This document shows, piece by piece, positions 50,219 through 59,944 of a stretch of 64,000 nt of DNA. Source of the stretch: Deinococcus deserti VCD115 (GTDB taxonomy: Bacteria > Deinococcota > Deinococci > Deinococcales > Deinococcaceae); the NCBI RefSeq assembly GCF_000020685.1, contig NC_012526.1, positions 1,094,001-1,158,000 of the forward strand. Reading direction: 5' to 3'. A program made the translations under genes and the position numbers. Each line of letters opens with the position of its first letter. Within the stretch, counting starts at the first letter, position 1. The notes beneath the pieces were generated by a model. It saw only the letters and a program-made list of their open reading frames with translations. It was not told the DNA's origin and did not search any database.

Positions 50219-52102
50219 TCACACGCCTAGAGGGACGTCCACACCAAGCTCGGCCATCACTGTGCGGATGGCTGGAGCATCAATCCCGGCCCGCGCATGC
50301 ACGCTGTCAACGGTGGCATGTTCCTGAAACTCATCCGGGATACCCAGCACGCGCACAGTAGGACGGAGGTTCATGGTGTTCAGGGCTTCCAGCACGGCAC
50401 TGCCAAAGCCGCCCATAACGGTGTTGTCCTCGACAGTGACAATAGCGCGCGCCCGTGAGGCGACCTCACGCAGCATCACCTCATCCAACGGTTTGACAAA
50501 GCGGGCATTTACCACGCCTACGTTGGGCAGGTCTCCCACCGCCTTCAGGACATACTCCAGGGCTTTGCCGCCGGCCAGAAGAACGACGTCGTCTCCGGGT
50601 TTCAGGCGCTCCCAGCTTCCCCAGGCAATGTCCGGCCAGGTGCCTTCCGGAACACGTTCGGTCGTGCCCCGTGGATAACGGATGGCGAATGGCCCAGGTT
50701 GTGACTGCGCCGTGCGGAGCATGCCGCGCAACTCCTCGGCGTTCCGGGGCAGCCCTATGCCGACATTGGGAATACTGCGCAGAAAACTGAGGTCGAAGAC
50801 GCCGTTATGGGTCGCACCATCGGCACCGACAATACCTGCACGGTCAATGGCGAAGGTGACGTTCAGGTTCTCGATAGCCACGTCGTGCAGAACCTGATCG
50901 TAGGCCCGCTGCAGGAACGAGCTGTAAATGGCCACGATGGGTTTAAGACCCTGAAGGGCCATTCCAGCGGCCGTGGTGACCGCCACGTCCTCAGCAATAC
51001 CGACGTCCAGGTAACGGTGCGGATGAACCTTGCTGTATTCCACAAGTCCGCTGCCCTCGCGCATGGCCGGCGTGATCACGAAGGTCCGGGGATCAAGCCG
51101 GGCCAGTTCAGTCACCGCGTCCCCGAACGCCGCGCTCCAGGAATAGGCGTTGCTGGGAACCACCTCGCCAGTGGCCGGATCGAACTTGCTGGGTCCATGC
51201 CACGAGATCGGATCAGCCTCGGCGTAGCTCAGGCCTTTGCCCTTGGTGGTGACCACATGCAGGATGGTCGGTCCGTCAAGGTCCACCAGACGTTCCATGA
51301 GCCACACCAGCTCCTGAACGTTGTGGCCATCGACCGGGCCGACATAACGCACTCCCATGGCCGCAAACGGGTTGACACTGGCTGGATCGAAAAAATGACG
51401 CGTAGAGCTCTTGGCCCGGCTCATCAGATTGGCCAGCGGTTTGCTGACGGCCTCGACTGCCTTCTTGCTGGCCCCTTCGCCCTCCTGGAACCATTTCTGT
51501 ACCTGCAGGCCGCGCATGAATTTGTTGATGGCCCCAACGTTCTCGCTGATGCTCATCTCGTTGTCATTGAGCACGATCAGCATGCGGCGGTTCATGTCCC
51601 CGATGGTGTTCAGGGCTGCCAGAGCCATACCCCCGGTCAGCGAGCCGTCTCCGATCACAGCGGCAACTTTGTAGTCCTGGCCCAGGGCGTCGCGCGCCAT
51701 CGCCATTCCCAGGGCATTGGCCAGGGATGTGCTGGCGTGCCCCACCGTAATCGCGTCGTGTTCGGATTCCGTCACCTTGGTAAAGCCCGAGAGGCCACCC
51801 TCTTTCTTGACCGTGGGCATCAGGTGCCGGCGACCGGTCAGCATCTTGTGGGCGTAGGCCTGATGGCCCACGTCAAAGAGGATCCGGTCCCGTGGAGAGT
51901 TCAGCACGTAGTGCAGCGCCACAATCAGATCGGTGGCTCCCAGGGAGGACGCCAGATGCAGGCCTCCTACGGAACAGACCCGTACGATCTCCTCACGAAG
52001 TTCCTGCGCCAGTGCAGGCAGCTGGTCGCGCGACAGACGCTTGAGGTCTTCCGGGCTCTGTACCCGGTCAAGCAGCGGCGTCAGAGAAGCTTGCGCCGTC
52101 AT
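50219..52102 (-). CDS. dxs: 1-deoxy-D-xylulose-5-phosphate synthase
   Basis: A 627-residue thiamine-diphosphate enzyme that makes DXP from pyruvate and glyceraldehyde 3-phosphate, the first step of the MEP isoprenoid pathway. [31 protein letters not shown], the TPP motif [16 protein letters not shown], and [18 protein letters not shown] are diagnostic. The ATG at 52102 overlaps the stop of the upstream lipoprotein gene (ATGA), and the frame before it does not match Dxs. Isoprenoid need (carotenoids, menaquinone) links it to the type 2 isomerase in this window. Confidence 0.96.
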   Translation of the reverse strand: MTAQASLTPLLDRVQSPEDLKRLSRDQLPALAQELREEIVRVCSVGGLHLASSLGATDLIVALHYVLNSPRDRILFDVGHQAYAHKMLTGRRHLMPTVKKEGGLSGFTKVTESEHDAITVGHASTSLANALGMAMARDALGQDYKVAAVIGDGSLTGGMALAALNTIGDMNRRMLIVLNDNEMSISENVGAINKFMRGLQVQKWFQEGEGASKKAVEAVSKPLANLMSRAKSSTRHFFDPASVNPFAAMGVRYVGPVDGHNVQELVWLMERLVDLDGPTILHVVTTKGKGLSYAEADPISWHGPSKFDPATGEVVPSNAYSWSAAFGDAVTELARLDPRTFVITPAMREGSGLVEYSKVHPHRYLDVGIAEDVAVTTAAGMALQGLKPIVAIYSSFLQRAYDQVLHDVAIENLNVTFAIDRAGIVGADGATHNGVFDLSFLRSIPNVGIGLPRNAEELRGMLRTAQSQPGPFAIRYPRGTTERVPEGTWPDIAWGSWERLKPGDDVVLLAGGKALEYVLKAVGDLPNVGVVNARFVKPLDEVMLREVASRARAIVTVEDNTVMGGFGSAVLEALNTMNLRPTVRVLGIPDEFQEHATVDSVHARAGIDAPAIRTVMAELGVDVPLGV

Positions 52103-52797
52103 GGCTGATTCCCGCTGCGGGGCGTGCTGAAATTGCGTCCTGTAAGCAACAGACCTTCCGGGGAGCGGACCTCTCCGGTGAACGGGGTAAACCACAGCTG
52201 CTGGGTGGCGGGGAACAACCCCCCCACGGTGTCACTCATCTGCCGGGTCACCACCCAGACGTCAAAGGTGCCTGCTGGTGTCTGCACGCGGCGCTGCTGC
52301 TGCACCAGATAGCTGTAGGTCACCAGGCCCTGCGCCTGAGTTTTGCCGGCGTCGTCTACGACCGTCACCTGACTCTGACCCTGCCAGGCCAGACCCACCT
52401 GCCAGGCACCCTGAGCCGGATACTCCTGCAGCGGAGGCTCCAGGCGGATTGTGACACCCGGCTTGCGGATGCCCTGCAACTGCACCCCGCTGTTGCTGAA
52501 GGTACGGAACCAGGTCTGCTGGGCACCTCGGCCCGTTAACTCGAAAGTCTGCACAGTCTGGCCGGCAAAGATCGACGGACCCATGGCGCGCAGGGTATAG
52601 GGGACTGCCGTGGCTGGTTCGCCTTCGGGCAGATAAGACCAGGCCAGCCCGGCCTCACGAGGGTAAAACGACACCCCACTGACCGGCGTGCTGGCCTGCA
52701 CAGTTGCTGGGGCGGCTGTGCGGGCGGGTGCACAGGCCGCAAGACCCAGAAGAGCCACGAGCAGCGGCAGGCGGACAAGTGGCAGGCGTTCAGACAT
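52099..52797 (-). CDS. Predicted lipoprotein of unknown function, upstream of dxs
   Basis: A 232-residue exported protein. [25 protein letters not shown] is a lipoprotein signal in which LAAC is the lipobox. The mature part is beta-rich ([60 protein letters not shown]) and resembles DUF3108-like or outer-layer beta proteins, but I cannot name it. TACCCT (plus-strand AGGGTA 52805-52810) ends 7 nt before the ATG. It is translationally coupled to dxs, although no functional link is evident. Confidence 0.75.
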   Translation of the reverse strand: MSERLPLVRLPLLVALLGLAACAPARTAAPATVQASTPVSGVSFYPREAGLAWSYLPEGEPATAVPYTLRAMGPSIFAGQTVQTFELTGRGAQQTWFRTFSNSGVQLQGIRKPGVTIRLEPPLQEYPAQGAWQVGLAWQGQSQVTVVDDAGKTQAQGLVTYSYLVQQQRRVQTPAGTFDVWVVTRQMSDTVGGLFPATQQLWFTPFTGEVRSPEGLLLTGRNFSTPRSGNQP

Positions 52798-52896
52798 GGT
52801 GCTCAGGGTAAACCTCAGATCGCCTTGCATGCTCACAGCTAACATGAAAATCGGCTGACTTTTGCCCTGACTTGTGGAAAACAGGTGGATTCCCAA

Positions 52897-52926
52897 GAAA
52901 AAGGGACGCGCTTACGCGTCCCTTTT
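52897..52926 (-). terminator. Rho-independent terminator of pspA
   Basis: AAGGGACGCG (52901-52910) pairs with CGCGTCCCTT (52915-52924), 4-nt loop. On the minus strand the stem is followed by TTTCTTGGG after its own T residues. It is 26 nt after the pspA stop. Confidence 0.88.
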
Positions 52927-52951
52927 GGTGCTTTCCTGCTGGCCGAATTGG

Positions 52952-53632
52952 TCAGCCGGGTTTGCTCTGCTCACCCTGTACGCGGGCTTTCAGGGCTGCC
53001 AAGGCGTCATCTACATCCTTTTCACGGCCCAGATCCCGTAGCTGAGCATCGATGTCATTTTCGCGCCGCAGATCTGACATGGCTTTGTTGCGGTCTTCCA
53101 TTCCGGCAACCTTCTGTTCCATTTCGTCGAAGGCGTCCATCGCACCGCCGGCCTTGTCGAAGCCCGAAACGCGGTCGAGCGTGGCTCCTGCCTGAGCCGT
53201 TTTCTGGCGGGCGGCGAGCAGGGTCTTTTTAGACTCCATCTCGTCGATTTTAGCCTCAAGCGCGCGCAGCTGGGTCCGAAGCTGGTCAACCGTATTGGTC
53301 TGGGTGGCCCGTTGTTCGTCAAACCCTGCGGCCAGATCCTTGTGGTTCTGCGCGCGGCGCAGGGCTTCACGCGCCAGGTCCTCTCTGCCGCCTCGCAGAG
53401 CTTCTTCCGCTTTCTTCTCGTACTCGGTGGCCAGCTTGCGGTTGATGTTGGACTCGCGCTCCATTTTGATGTTCTGACTCATGGCTTCAGCCACTTCGGT
53501 GCGGGCCTCGGTGTAGGCACTTCGCATGTCACGCAGCGACTGGTCGATAATCTTGCCAGGGTCCTCGGCCTTGCTGATCATATCGTTGACATTGGCTCGG
53601 AGCAGGCGGGACAGTCGATCAAGAATGGACAT
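52952..53632 (-). CDS. pspA: PspA/IM30 (Vipp1) family membrane-stress protein
   Basis: A 226-residue, mostly coiled-coil protein. The amphipathic N-terminus MSILDRLSRLLRANVNDMIS and EDPGKIIDQSLRDMRSAYTEAR are the PspA/IM30 hallmarks. Long helices rich in Ala, Glu, Arg and Gln fill the rest (EKKAEEALRGGREDLAREAL). Members assemble into ESCRT-III-like rings on the inner membrane under envelope stress. The ATG has a GAGGAGG Shine-Dalgarno. It is monocistronic; no pspBC or liaFSR genes are nearby. Confidence 0.93.
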   Translation of the reverse strand: MSILDRLSRLLRANVNDMISKAEDPGKIIDQSLRDMRSAYTEARTEVAEAMSQNIKMERESNINRKLATEYEKKAEEALRGGREDLAREALRRAQNHKDLAAGFDEQRATQTNTVDQLRTQLRALEAKIDEMESKKTLLAARQKTAQAGATLDRVSGFDKAGGAMDAFDEMEQKVAGMEDRNKAMSDLRRENDIDAQLRDLGREKDVDDALAALKARVQGEQSKPG

Positions 53633-53739
53633 GGGTGAAACCTCCTCGTTGCATGATTACGCAGGCCAGCATCCTTGGGTTCGCGTACCGGGTGATCCGC
53701 AAGGCCAGCTGAAGATCACATGAGGAGTAACAGGAATGT

Positions 53740-53769
53740 AAAAACGCGCGCCCATTGGTAGGCGCGCGT
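53740..53769 (-). terminator. Rho-independent terminator of the secreted-protein gene
   Basis: ACGCGCGCC (53744-53752) pairs with GGCGCGCGT (53761-53769), 8-nt loop. On the minus strand TTTTAC follows the stem. It is 19 nt after the stop of the gene at 53789. Confidence 0.85.
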
Positions 53770-53788
53770 CATGGTTAACAGGGTCTGG

Positions 53789-54628
53789 TTAGAACACGAT
53801 GGGACGGAGGCCGACGCTTTCAGCCCCGCACGCCACCGTCAGGTTGTTGCCTGCTGGCGTGACCGTGCACCCCAGGGCGCGCAGTCCCGCCAGGGGGAAA
53901 ATCAGGTTTTTCCCGTCGGTCGCAGGTGCCAGGGGAAGTTCAACGGCGCCGCCCTCGCGCTGTACGGTTTTCTGACCGACCGTCACGGTCAGGGGGCTCT
54001 GACCGCTGACGCTGAGACGGAACTTGCCTCCGCCCAGGTTGGAAACATTGACCACGCCCACGAGGTCGCTTCCAAGCACATACGGCTGACCCTTGACCAC
54101 TCCAGCAGGAGCAGCCACGCGCGCCGCAGACGCAGCAGGCGCCTGCACGCCATCAACGATCAGCAGGGTTTCCGTCGCGGCCAGCTGGCTGAGCAGCACA
54201 AATGCTGCGACATTCCCGCCGGCCTTATCGGCAACGAACAGACTGCTGCTCTTGCTGCCTGACTTCCAGTCGCCCACCGCACGGGACCCGAGTTTGGTCT
54301 TGACCAGGGGACGGAGAGCCGGCACGCTGCTCTTGGTGTACAGGCACACTGCCTGGGGGCTGAGCTTCAGGACGTCGGGGCAGCGAATAATCTGACCTTT
54401 GACCAGCGCGCTGAGTTCCACGGCCACGGAGCTGGCCACGCGCGCAGTTGCCGCCGAGGGGCGCTCAGTGGCGGCGGCAGCACCGGCCGGAGCTGGCGTG
54501 GTGACCGCTGGACGTGCCGGGGTGGCCGGCGCAGGGCTTGTGGGCGCGGTCTGAGCAGCAGCGTGCGTAAGGAGACCGGTCGTGAGGAGCAGGGCCACGG
54601 CGCGGACGGAGGTTCGGACAAGCGACAT
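53789..54628 (-). CDS. Secreted protein with copper-amine-oxidase-like stalk domain
   Basis: A 279-residue exported protein. A signal peptide (MSLVRTSVRAVALLLTTGLL then THAAAQ) is followed by an Ala/Pro/Thr-rich linker to about residue 60. The C-terminal half contains VTVGQKTVQREGGAVELPL then FPLAGLRALGCTVTPAGNNLTVACG, the pattern of the copper-amine-oxidase N-terminal (stalk) repeat found in envelope proteins. The central part is unassigned. Two Cys pairs may form disulfides. The ATG at 54628 is chosen because TAGCAT ends 8 nt upstream; the extra upstream frame is not signal-like. Confidence 0.7.
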   Translation of the reverse strand: MSLVRTSVRAVALLLTTGLLTHAAAQTAPTSPAPATPARPAVTTPAPAGAAAATERPSAATARVASSVAVELSALVKGQIIRCPDVLKLSPQAVCLYTKSSVPALRPLVKTKLGSRAVGDWKSGSKSSSLFVADKAGGNVAAFVLLSQLAATETLLIVDGVQAPAASAARVAAPAGVVKGQPYVLGSDLVGVVNVSNLGGGKFRLSVSGQSPLTVTVGQKTVQREGGAVELPLAPATDGKNLIFPLAGLRALGCTVTPAGNNLTVACGAESVGLRPIVF

Positions 54629-54803
54629 ATGAGGGCATGCTAAACGCGCAGCATGAGCGGGGACTTTGAAAGCTGACTCACTGGTTGAGGTGCCGAAAGT
54701 GAACACTGACCCACGTCCGGTCAGGGCGGCAAGACCTTTCAATGTTAAGTCATCGTGGGCTGCTTCACACCGCTGGATTCGTTCTGACAGTAGGGTCAGC
54801 ACT

Positions 54804-55418
54804 GTGTCTGTGCCTGCTCAACGACCCGCCCGCGCCCGCAGCGCTGAGGAAAAATATCAGCGGCGTGAAGATATTCTCCGTGCTGCTGAGCGCCTGTGGA
54901 CCACGACGCCCTACGCAGAGCTGAGCATGAATCAGGTTGCCCGTGAGGCCCAGCTGGCCAAAGGCACCCTGTACCTGTATTTCGATACCAAGGAAGACCT
55001 GTTTCTGGCGCTGCTCAGCGAGCATCTCAGGGCGTGGCTTCACGACCTGACCTCCGAGTTGGACAAAAGCAGCCCCCAGACACCCGACGACGTGGCGGAT
55101 GTGCTGCTGGCCACCTCAAGGGATCTGGAGCCCTTGCGCCGCCTGCTGGTGCTGTTGGGAACGGTACTTGAACGCAACGCCCGGCCCGAACTTGTGGCCA
55201 GTTTCAAACAGGAAATGCAGACCCTGACAGAAGGGGTGGCACAGCGCCTGCCCTTTGCCCCGGAGGTTACGCTGCGTCTGCTGCATCATCTGCATGCACT
55301 TTCGATCGGCTGGCAGCAGCTCACCGAGGACGCCTCCCGCTCGGGTGTGGACAACCCGTTTGAAGAGGAATTCCGGCTGGCTCTGCGCGCTGTGGTGCGG
55401 GCCGTTGCCCAGAGCTGA
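54804..55418 (+). CDS. TetR/AcrR family transcriptional regulator
   Basis: A 204-residue regulator. The TetR DNA-binding domain is clear: REDILRAAERLWTTTPYAELSM, NQVAREAQLAKGTLYLYFDTKEDLFLAL. The C-terminal ligand domain is divergent. I start at GTG 54804 (VSVPAQRPARARSAEE) because TAGGGT (54791-54796) ends 7 nt before it; the open frame upstream is unlikely. It converges on the mal operon, and the closest gene with a TetR-like operator is the MFS pump 4.5 kb away. The target is unknown. Confidence 0.87.
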   Translation: MSVPAQRPARARSAEEKYQRREDILRAAERLWTTTPYAELSMNQVAREAQLAKGTLYLYFDTKEDLFLALLSEHLRAWLHDLTSELDKSSPQTPDDVADVLLATSRDLEPLRRLLVLLGTVLERNARPELVASFKQEMQTLTEGVAQRLPFAPEVTLRLLHHLHALSIGWQQLTEDASRSGVDNPFEEEFRLALRAVVRAVAQS

Positions 55419-55441
55419 GCTCACTCCCTCCTTCAAGACAG

Positions 55442-55468
55442 AAGGCCACCCGGGTGCGGGGTGGCCTT
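55442..55468. terminator. Bidirectional terminator between tetR and malG
   Basis: AAGGCCACCC (55442-55451) pairs with GGGTGGCCTT (55459-55468). T-runs are short on each side (TTTCC on plus, TTCTGTC on minus). It serves the convergent TetR and mal genes. Confidence 0.78.
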
Positions 55469-55487
55469 TCCTGGGCATACGCCCGAA

Positions 55488-56870
55488 CTACTCCTTGACG
55501 CCTCCCGCGGTGGCTCCGCCCACGAAGTACTGCTGGAAGCCGTAAAACAGGGCGACGATGGGCAGCGCGCCCAGGGTCGCGGCAGCGGCGAAGACCCCCC
55601 ACTTGGTCGAAAACTGCCCCTGCGTAAACGACAGCAGCATGATCCCGACCGTCCACTTTTCCACCCCGGTCAGCAGGATGTTGGCCAGGATAAATTCGGC
55701 ATAGGTTCCGATGAACTGGTTCAGGAAAATAAACACCAGCATCCCTCCGGACAGTGGCAGTACGACGCGAAGGAAGGTCTGCCAGCGGGTGGCGCCGTCA
55801 ACCATGGCGGCTTCTTCGAGAGACTCGGGGAGGCTCTCGACGTACCCCTTGAAAATCCAGGTGTTGAACGCGATGGCTCCGCCGGAATAGGCCAGGATCA
55901 GACCGGTGAAGGTGTTGCTCAGGCCCAGAGTGACCATCAATGTGTAGACCGCCACCAGCGCCAGGAAAACGGGAAACATCTGGATAAAGATGAAGAACAG
56001 CAGGGTATGAAAGCGCCCTGGAAAGCGCAGCCGGGCCATGGCGTAGCCGGCGGTGGTGGACAGCAGGATCGCCAGGACCCCGGTAATGCCGGACACCAGC
56101 AGGGTGTTGCGCACGGAAAGGATGAACTTGCTTTCGTTGGTGCCACCCTGGAACTGAGCGGGCGTCAGAAAGAACACCAGCACGGCAAGTGAGACGATCA
56201 GGAGACGCATCAGCCAGGTCCGGGCCTGCGAAAGTCCCTCGCTGTCGCGTCCCAGGCGGCCCATCAGGGCCAGCAGAAACACGCCGGTCAGCGCAGCGCC
56301 CGACAGCCCGGCCAGCAGCAGCTGCCACGCGGGCACCGTAACGCCTTCAAACAGCTGCTGGAAGTTTTCCATGCTCAGCACATCCAGCTTGGGCATCAGA
56401 CCAGTTTTGTAGAAGATATTGGGGCTGCTGAAATCCGGAAAGGCAAACAGGCTGTTGCGCGGGTCGAAGGCCGCGATCAGCACGTATACCAGCGGGTAGA
56501 TCGCCACCAGGGTAACCAATATCAGGAACAGATGGGTCAGCTGGTCACCCAGCACCGCGCCGTAACCGATCTTGCGGCCGGTGCGCGCCTGCCCGATGCG
56601 CTGGCCGATCAGGCTGGTCAGCGCCAGCACGCCACTGGCCGCCAGCAGGAACAACAGGAAGCGAACCCAGCCACGCTCCACAAAGAAAATCGTGAAGCTT
56701 TTGGGGCGCCCCTGCATATTGCGTGCCAGAAAATAGCCCAGGGTCACAAAGCCGCCGATCACTACGGCCAGGACCAGCCAGGGCAGCGCTCGCCGCAGAA
56801 GGCTGGGCTCCTGGTGGACATAGCCGCCCGGCGGCAGGTCGTTGGTACCCGTGTGCGGAGTTGCCGTCAT
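55488..56870 (-). CDS. malG: Maltose/maltodextrin ABC transporter permease MalG-like
   Basis: A 460-residue inner-membrane permease. The EAA loop [23 protein letters not shown], which docks on the ATPase, and the final FFGFQ-like [18 protein letters not shown] are typical of MalG. It is much longer than E. coli MalG (296 residues): about 150 residues of extra N-terminal sequence with two or three added helices ([36 protein letters not shown]) precede the standard fold. The ATG overlaps the malF stop (ATGA). Confidence 0.9.
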   Translation of the reverse strand: MTATPHTGTNDLPPGGYVHQEPSLLRRALPWLVLAVVIGGFVTLGYFLARNMQGRPKSFTIFFVERGWVRFLLFLLAASGVLALTSLIGQRIGQARTGRKIGYGAVLGDQLTHLFLILVTLVAIYPLVYVLIAAFDPRNSLFAFPDFSSPNIFYKTGLMPKLDVLSMENFQQLFEGVTVPAWQLLLAGLSGAALTGVFLLALMGRLGRDSEGLSQARTWLMRLLIVSLAVLVFFLTPAQFQGGTNESKFILSVRNTLLVSGITGVLAILLSTTAGYAMARLRFPGRFHTLLFFIFIQMFPVFLALVAVYTLMVTLGLSNTFTGLILAYSGGAIAFNTWIFKGYVESLPESLEEAAMVDGATRWQTFLRVVLPLSGGMLVFIFLNQFIGTYAEFILANILLTGVEKWTVGIMLLSFTQGQFSTKWGVFAAAATLGALPIVALFYGFQQYFVGGATAGGVKE

Positions 56871-58273
56871 TTACGGGCCTCCTCAAAGACACCAGCAGCC
56901 TTGAAGTTCACCAGACTGATGGCCAGAGTCAGGAAAAAAATGATCAGGGCGATGGCACTGGCCAGCGCGAAGTTCTGGCCGCCGCTGCTGGCAAAGGCTG
57001 TATTGAAGCCCCACGAGAGCAGGATATCGGTGCTTTGTGCAGTGGCCTCTCGGCCTTCCAGAGGCGGACCACCCTGGGTCAGCAGGTAGATGATGCCGAA
57101 GTTATTGAAGTTGAACGCGAAGCCTGACAGCAGAATGGGCGTGAAACTCGAGCGCAGCAGCGGCAGGGTGATGCTCTGGATCTGCTGCCAGCGGCTGGCC
57201 CCGTCGATGCTGGCAGCCTCGTAGAGGTCCTCGTTGATGGTGCTCAGCGCGCTGATGGTGGCCGTCATCATGTAGGGGAAGCCCAGCCACAGGTTCACCA
57301 GCAGCACGCTGATCTTGGCCCACAGTGGGTCTCCGAGCCACGGCACGGCCGCGATGCCCAGCAGGCCCAGACCCTTGTTGACAATCCCGAACTGCTGATT
57401 GAGCAGGGCTTTCCACATCTGGACACTGATGACTGCGGGTACGGCCCAGGGCAGAAACAGCAGCGTGCGGTAGATATTCCGTCCCTTGAGACGCTTGTTG
57501 AACAGCAGGATACCCAGCACCAGACCGGCCAGGGCGTTGATCACCACCGTGCTGAAGGCGAACACCACGGTCCAGATAAAAACAGGAAGAAGCGCGCGGC
57601 TGGCTTTGCCGAAAATCTCCCGGAAATTCGCCAGGCCTACGTATCCGTACCGGTTGATGCGGGTGGCGTTGGCAACCGCCAGGGTCTCGGCGACCGGTGC
57701 GGCCAGCGTCACCTCGCGTCCACTGACACTGGCAATCTTGGCCCGCACCGGCACCGAGGCTTCCTCATCGAACAGCACGATGGTGCTGCCGGCGCAACTG
57801 GGCTGCGCGCACTTCAGGTACTCTGCAACACTGCTGGCCTGCGGCGTTTCCTGCAGGGTCACCACCCGGCGGTCAGCGCTCAGGGACGCGGCCGTGCGTA
57901 CAGCCGAGTCGGGGTTGCCGCTGTTGACCGCGTTGTAGTTGGTAAAAGCGTAGTTCACGGTCAGCACGATGGGCAGTACTGTGAAGGCCGCCAGGAACAC
58001 CAGCGCAGGAAACAGGTAGTACCAGTTGACGATCCAGGGAAACAGACGCGCGACCAGCGGCATCAGCAGCACCAGGGCGCCCAGGGTATAGACCAGCAGC
58101 AGGTAGGGGGGAGCCGTGGGGGCCAGACGGGCCGTCAGGCCACTGAGCAGCCAGCCGATCAGGGCGGCAGCGCCCATCAGCACGGCCAGCACCAGGACGG
58201 CTGTCAGGACGCCGCGGGCGCCTTCGGGGGGCTGTGTAGGGCGCCGGGCAGGAAAAGGCGTAGGCGAAATCAT
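56867..58273 (-). CDS. malF: Maltose/maltodextrin ABC transporter permease MalF-like
   Basis: A 468-residue permease. The EAA loop is [24 protein letters not shown], and [27 protein letters not shown] is the preceding MalF motif. A periplasmic loop of about 100 residues ([20 protein letters not shown]... [13 protein letters not shown]) corresponds to the MalF P2 region that contacts the binding protein. GGAGGGG lies about 12 nt before the ATG. No MalK-like ATPase is in the operon, so a shared ATPase must be encoded elsewhere. Confidence 0.92.
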   Translation of the reverse strand: MISPTPFPARRPTQPPEGARGVLTAVLVLAVLMGAAALIGWLLSGLTARLAPTAPPYLLLVYTLGALVLLMPLVARLFPWIVNWYYLFPALVFLAAFTVLPIVLTVNYAFTNYNAVNSGNPDSAVRTAASLSADRRVVTLQETPQASSVAEYLKCAQPSCAGSTIVLFDEEASVPVRAKIASVSGREVTLAAPVAETLAVANATRINRYGYVGLANFREIFGKASRALLPVFIWTVVFAFSTVVINALAGLVLGILLFNKRLKGRNIYRTLLFLPWAVPAVISVQMWKALLNQQFGIVNKGLGLLGIAAVPWLGDPLWAKISVLLVNLWLGFPYMMTATISALSTINEDLYEAASIDGASRWQQIQSITLPLLRSSFTPILLSGFAFNFNNFGIIYLLTQGGPPLEGREATAQSTDILLSWGFNTAFASSGGQNFALASAIALIIFFLTLAISLVNFKAAGVFEEARK

Positions 58274-58377
58274 AGGGTGACAGACCCCTCCTTCTCGACA
58301 GGTTGCAACGGTGTGGGCATTTGAAGTTAACTTTCTGGAAATTGCAAGCGCAGCTCAGGCCACACAGGGCCGCACAG

Positions 58378-58409
58378 AAAGGCGGACGGGGAAATGCCCG
58401 TCCGCCTTT
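58378..58409 (-). terminator. Hairpin between malE and malF (attenuator)
   Basis: AAAGGCGGACGGG (58378-58390) pairs perfectly with CCCGTCCGCCTTT (58397-58409) around a 6-nt loop, 13 nt after the malE stop and about 105 nt before malF. On the minus strand the stem ends TTT then CTGTGC. Partial termination here would give more binding protein than permease. Confidence 0.75.
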
Positions 58410-58421
58410 CCGGCCTGCACC

Positions 58422-59603
58422 TTACTTGATGTTGCTGTTGATTTCCTGCACGGCCTTGTCGAGGATCTGGCCGTAGTTCTGCCCTGGCTTCTGGACGCTC
58501 TGCGCGATGGCGTTGCTCCAGGGGCCCCACACGGCGCCCATCTGCGGGATGTTTGGCATCGGGGTGCCCATGCTGATGGACTTGCCGAAACCTGCCACCA
58601 CGGGGTCAGACTTGAGCTTGGTGCGTGCGCTCAGGCTGACGGGGATACGACCGCCAGCTTTGTTGAAGCTGATCTGGGCATCGGAGGTGCTGAGGCTCCT
58701 GGCAAACGCACCGGCCGCAGCCTTGTTCTTGCTGTAGGCGTTCATCATGGTGCCCTGCACGCCCACGAAGGGGCTCCACTTGCCGGTAGCGCCGGGAGGA
58801 GTCGGGAAGGGCACGATGCCGTAGTCGATTCCGGCCTTCTTGATGTCCCCCATGTCCCATGGCCCGGTCAGGAACATCGCCAGACGGCCGTCAATGAACG
58901 CGCTGCGGGCGGCGCCGCCGTCCACGCCTTCAGGCACGAGGTTGTACTTGTAGCGCAGGTCGTTCAGGAACGCACTGGCCTTGTCGGCTCCGGCGTTGGC
59001 CAGGCCCACGTCCTTCGGGTTCAGCGTGCCCCCGGTGTTCTTGAACACGTAGCCGCCGTAGGCGCTGATCACGCCGTAGTTCATGTAGGCGTTGCCCAGG
59101 TCGGCCAGGAAGCCGAACTTGCCGTTGCCGGTGTTCGCCTGCGCGGTCTTCAGGAACGAAGCCCAGGTGGTGGGGGGGGTCGAAACAAGTTTCTTGTTGT
59201 AGACCAGTCCCACGGCTTCTGCGAACATCGGGACCCCGAACAGTTTGCCCTGGTAGGTCATGGCCTGCACAGCCGTGCGGTCCATATCCGTCTTGCTGGT
59301 GACGTACTTGTCCATCGGCTCAATGACGCCGGCAGCTGCCAGCTGGCCCAGACGGTCCTGAGGCAGGGTCACCACCAGGTCAGGCCCCTGACCTTTGGGA
59401 GCACTCTGGATCAGCTTGTCGGGGATCTGGTCGAAGGGCACGCTGACGACCGTGATCTTGTGGCCGGATTTCTTCTCATAGGCCGCTGCCTGAGACTTGA
59501 GCCACGCCAGCTCGGTGGTCCCGAAGTGGGTCCAGACCGTGAGGTTGGCGGCGCTGGCATGGCCCAGCAGGGCGAGAGAAAGAACAGTCAGTGCTTTTTT
59601 CAT
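58422..59603 (-). CDS. malE: Maltose/maltodextrin-binding periplasmic protein
   Basis: A 393-residue solute-binding protein. The signal peptide MKKALTVLSLALLGHASA is cleaved before ANLTVWTHFG, the normal MBP mature start. LVSTPPTTWASFLKTAQ and DGRLAMFLTGPWDM are MBP-family motifs (GKAAMMINGPWAW in E. coli), and AVWGPWSNAIAQSV is near the end. The ATG has AAGGAG. A long frame upstream is rejected because the promoter and signal peptide fit this start. No lipobox is seen, so the protein is free in the periplasm-like space. Confidence 0.92.
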   Translation of the reverse strand: MKKALTVLSLALLGHASAANLTVWTHFGTTELAWLKSQAAAYEKKSGHKITVVSVPFDQIPDKLIQSAPKGQGPDLVVTLPQDRLGQLAAAGVIEPMDKYVTSKTDMDRTAVQAMTYQGKLFGVPMFAEAVGLVYNKKLVSTPPTTWASFLKTAQANTGNGKFGFLADLGNAYMNYGVISAYGGYVFKNTGGTLNPKDVGLANAGADKASAFLNDLRYKYNLVPEGVDGGAARSAFIDGRLAMFLTGPWDMGDIKKAGIDYGIVPFPTPPGATGKWSPFVGVQGTMMNAYSKNKAAAGAFARSLSTSDAQISFNKAGGRIPVSLSARTKLKSDPVVAGFGKSISMGTPMPNIPQMGAVWGPWSNAIAQSVQKPGQNYGQILDKAVQEINSNIK

Positions 59604-59746
59604 GGAACTCCTTAGGCGCGGATGAACCGCTTCCACAAGTGGGAGAGAAAGACAGAACGCGCAGCCTGCACCTGAGGCGCTGAAACAGCGTGGATTGAAG
59701 CAGTGCGGACTCGGTGCCACAGAAATATTAAGGATGCGCGTACAGG

Positions 59747-59776
59747 AGTATATATAAGCTGCGTCCCGAAGTACAA
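59747..59776 (-). promoter_or_regulatory. Likely malE promoter
   Basis: On the minus strand TTGTAC (plus 59771-59776) is followed 18 nt later by TATACT (59747-59752), part of an alternating TATATATA run. It would give a leader of about 135 nt with a good Shine-Dalgarno. Confidence 0.55.
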
Positions 59777-59906
59777 CGCATCCATTACGCGAAGCCGGAA
59801 AGGATGCCTTTAAGGTCTGGTGGGGATGGGAACCTCGACCGGCGTTCTCGCAGTGATCCAATGCACCTGAAAGCCTGCACATTCGGGCCTGTCGGGGACA
59901 GTTCTC

Positions 59907-59938
59907 CTGACCGGTCGGTCAGCGGTGAGTGATAGACT
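59907..59938 (+). promoter_or_regulatory. MFS promoter with TetR-type operator over the -35
   Basis: CTGACC-GGTC-GGTCAG (59907-59922) is a 6+6 dyad that covers the -35 region of the -10 box TAGACT (59933-59938), which ends 6 nt before the MFS ATG. A repressor bound here would block the promoter. This is a usual layout for a TetR-controlled efflux pump. Confidence 0.55.
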
Positions 59939-59944
59939 GGCTGA

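Larger units (their letters stand above)
59604..59944. other. 341-bp divergent region between malE and the MFS gene
   Basis: No gene is visible. It contains the malE promoter and the MFS promoter with its operator, described separately. CGCTG-AAA-CAGCG (59678-59690) is a perfect 5+5 palindrome in the malE leader, about 75 bp before the malE start, and could be an operator for a sugar regulator. Confidence 0.55.
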
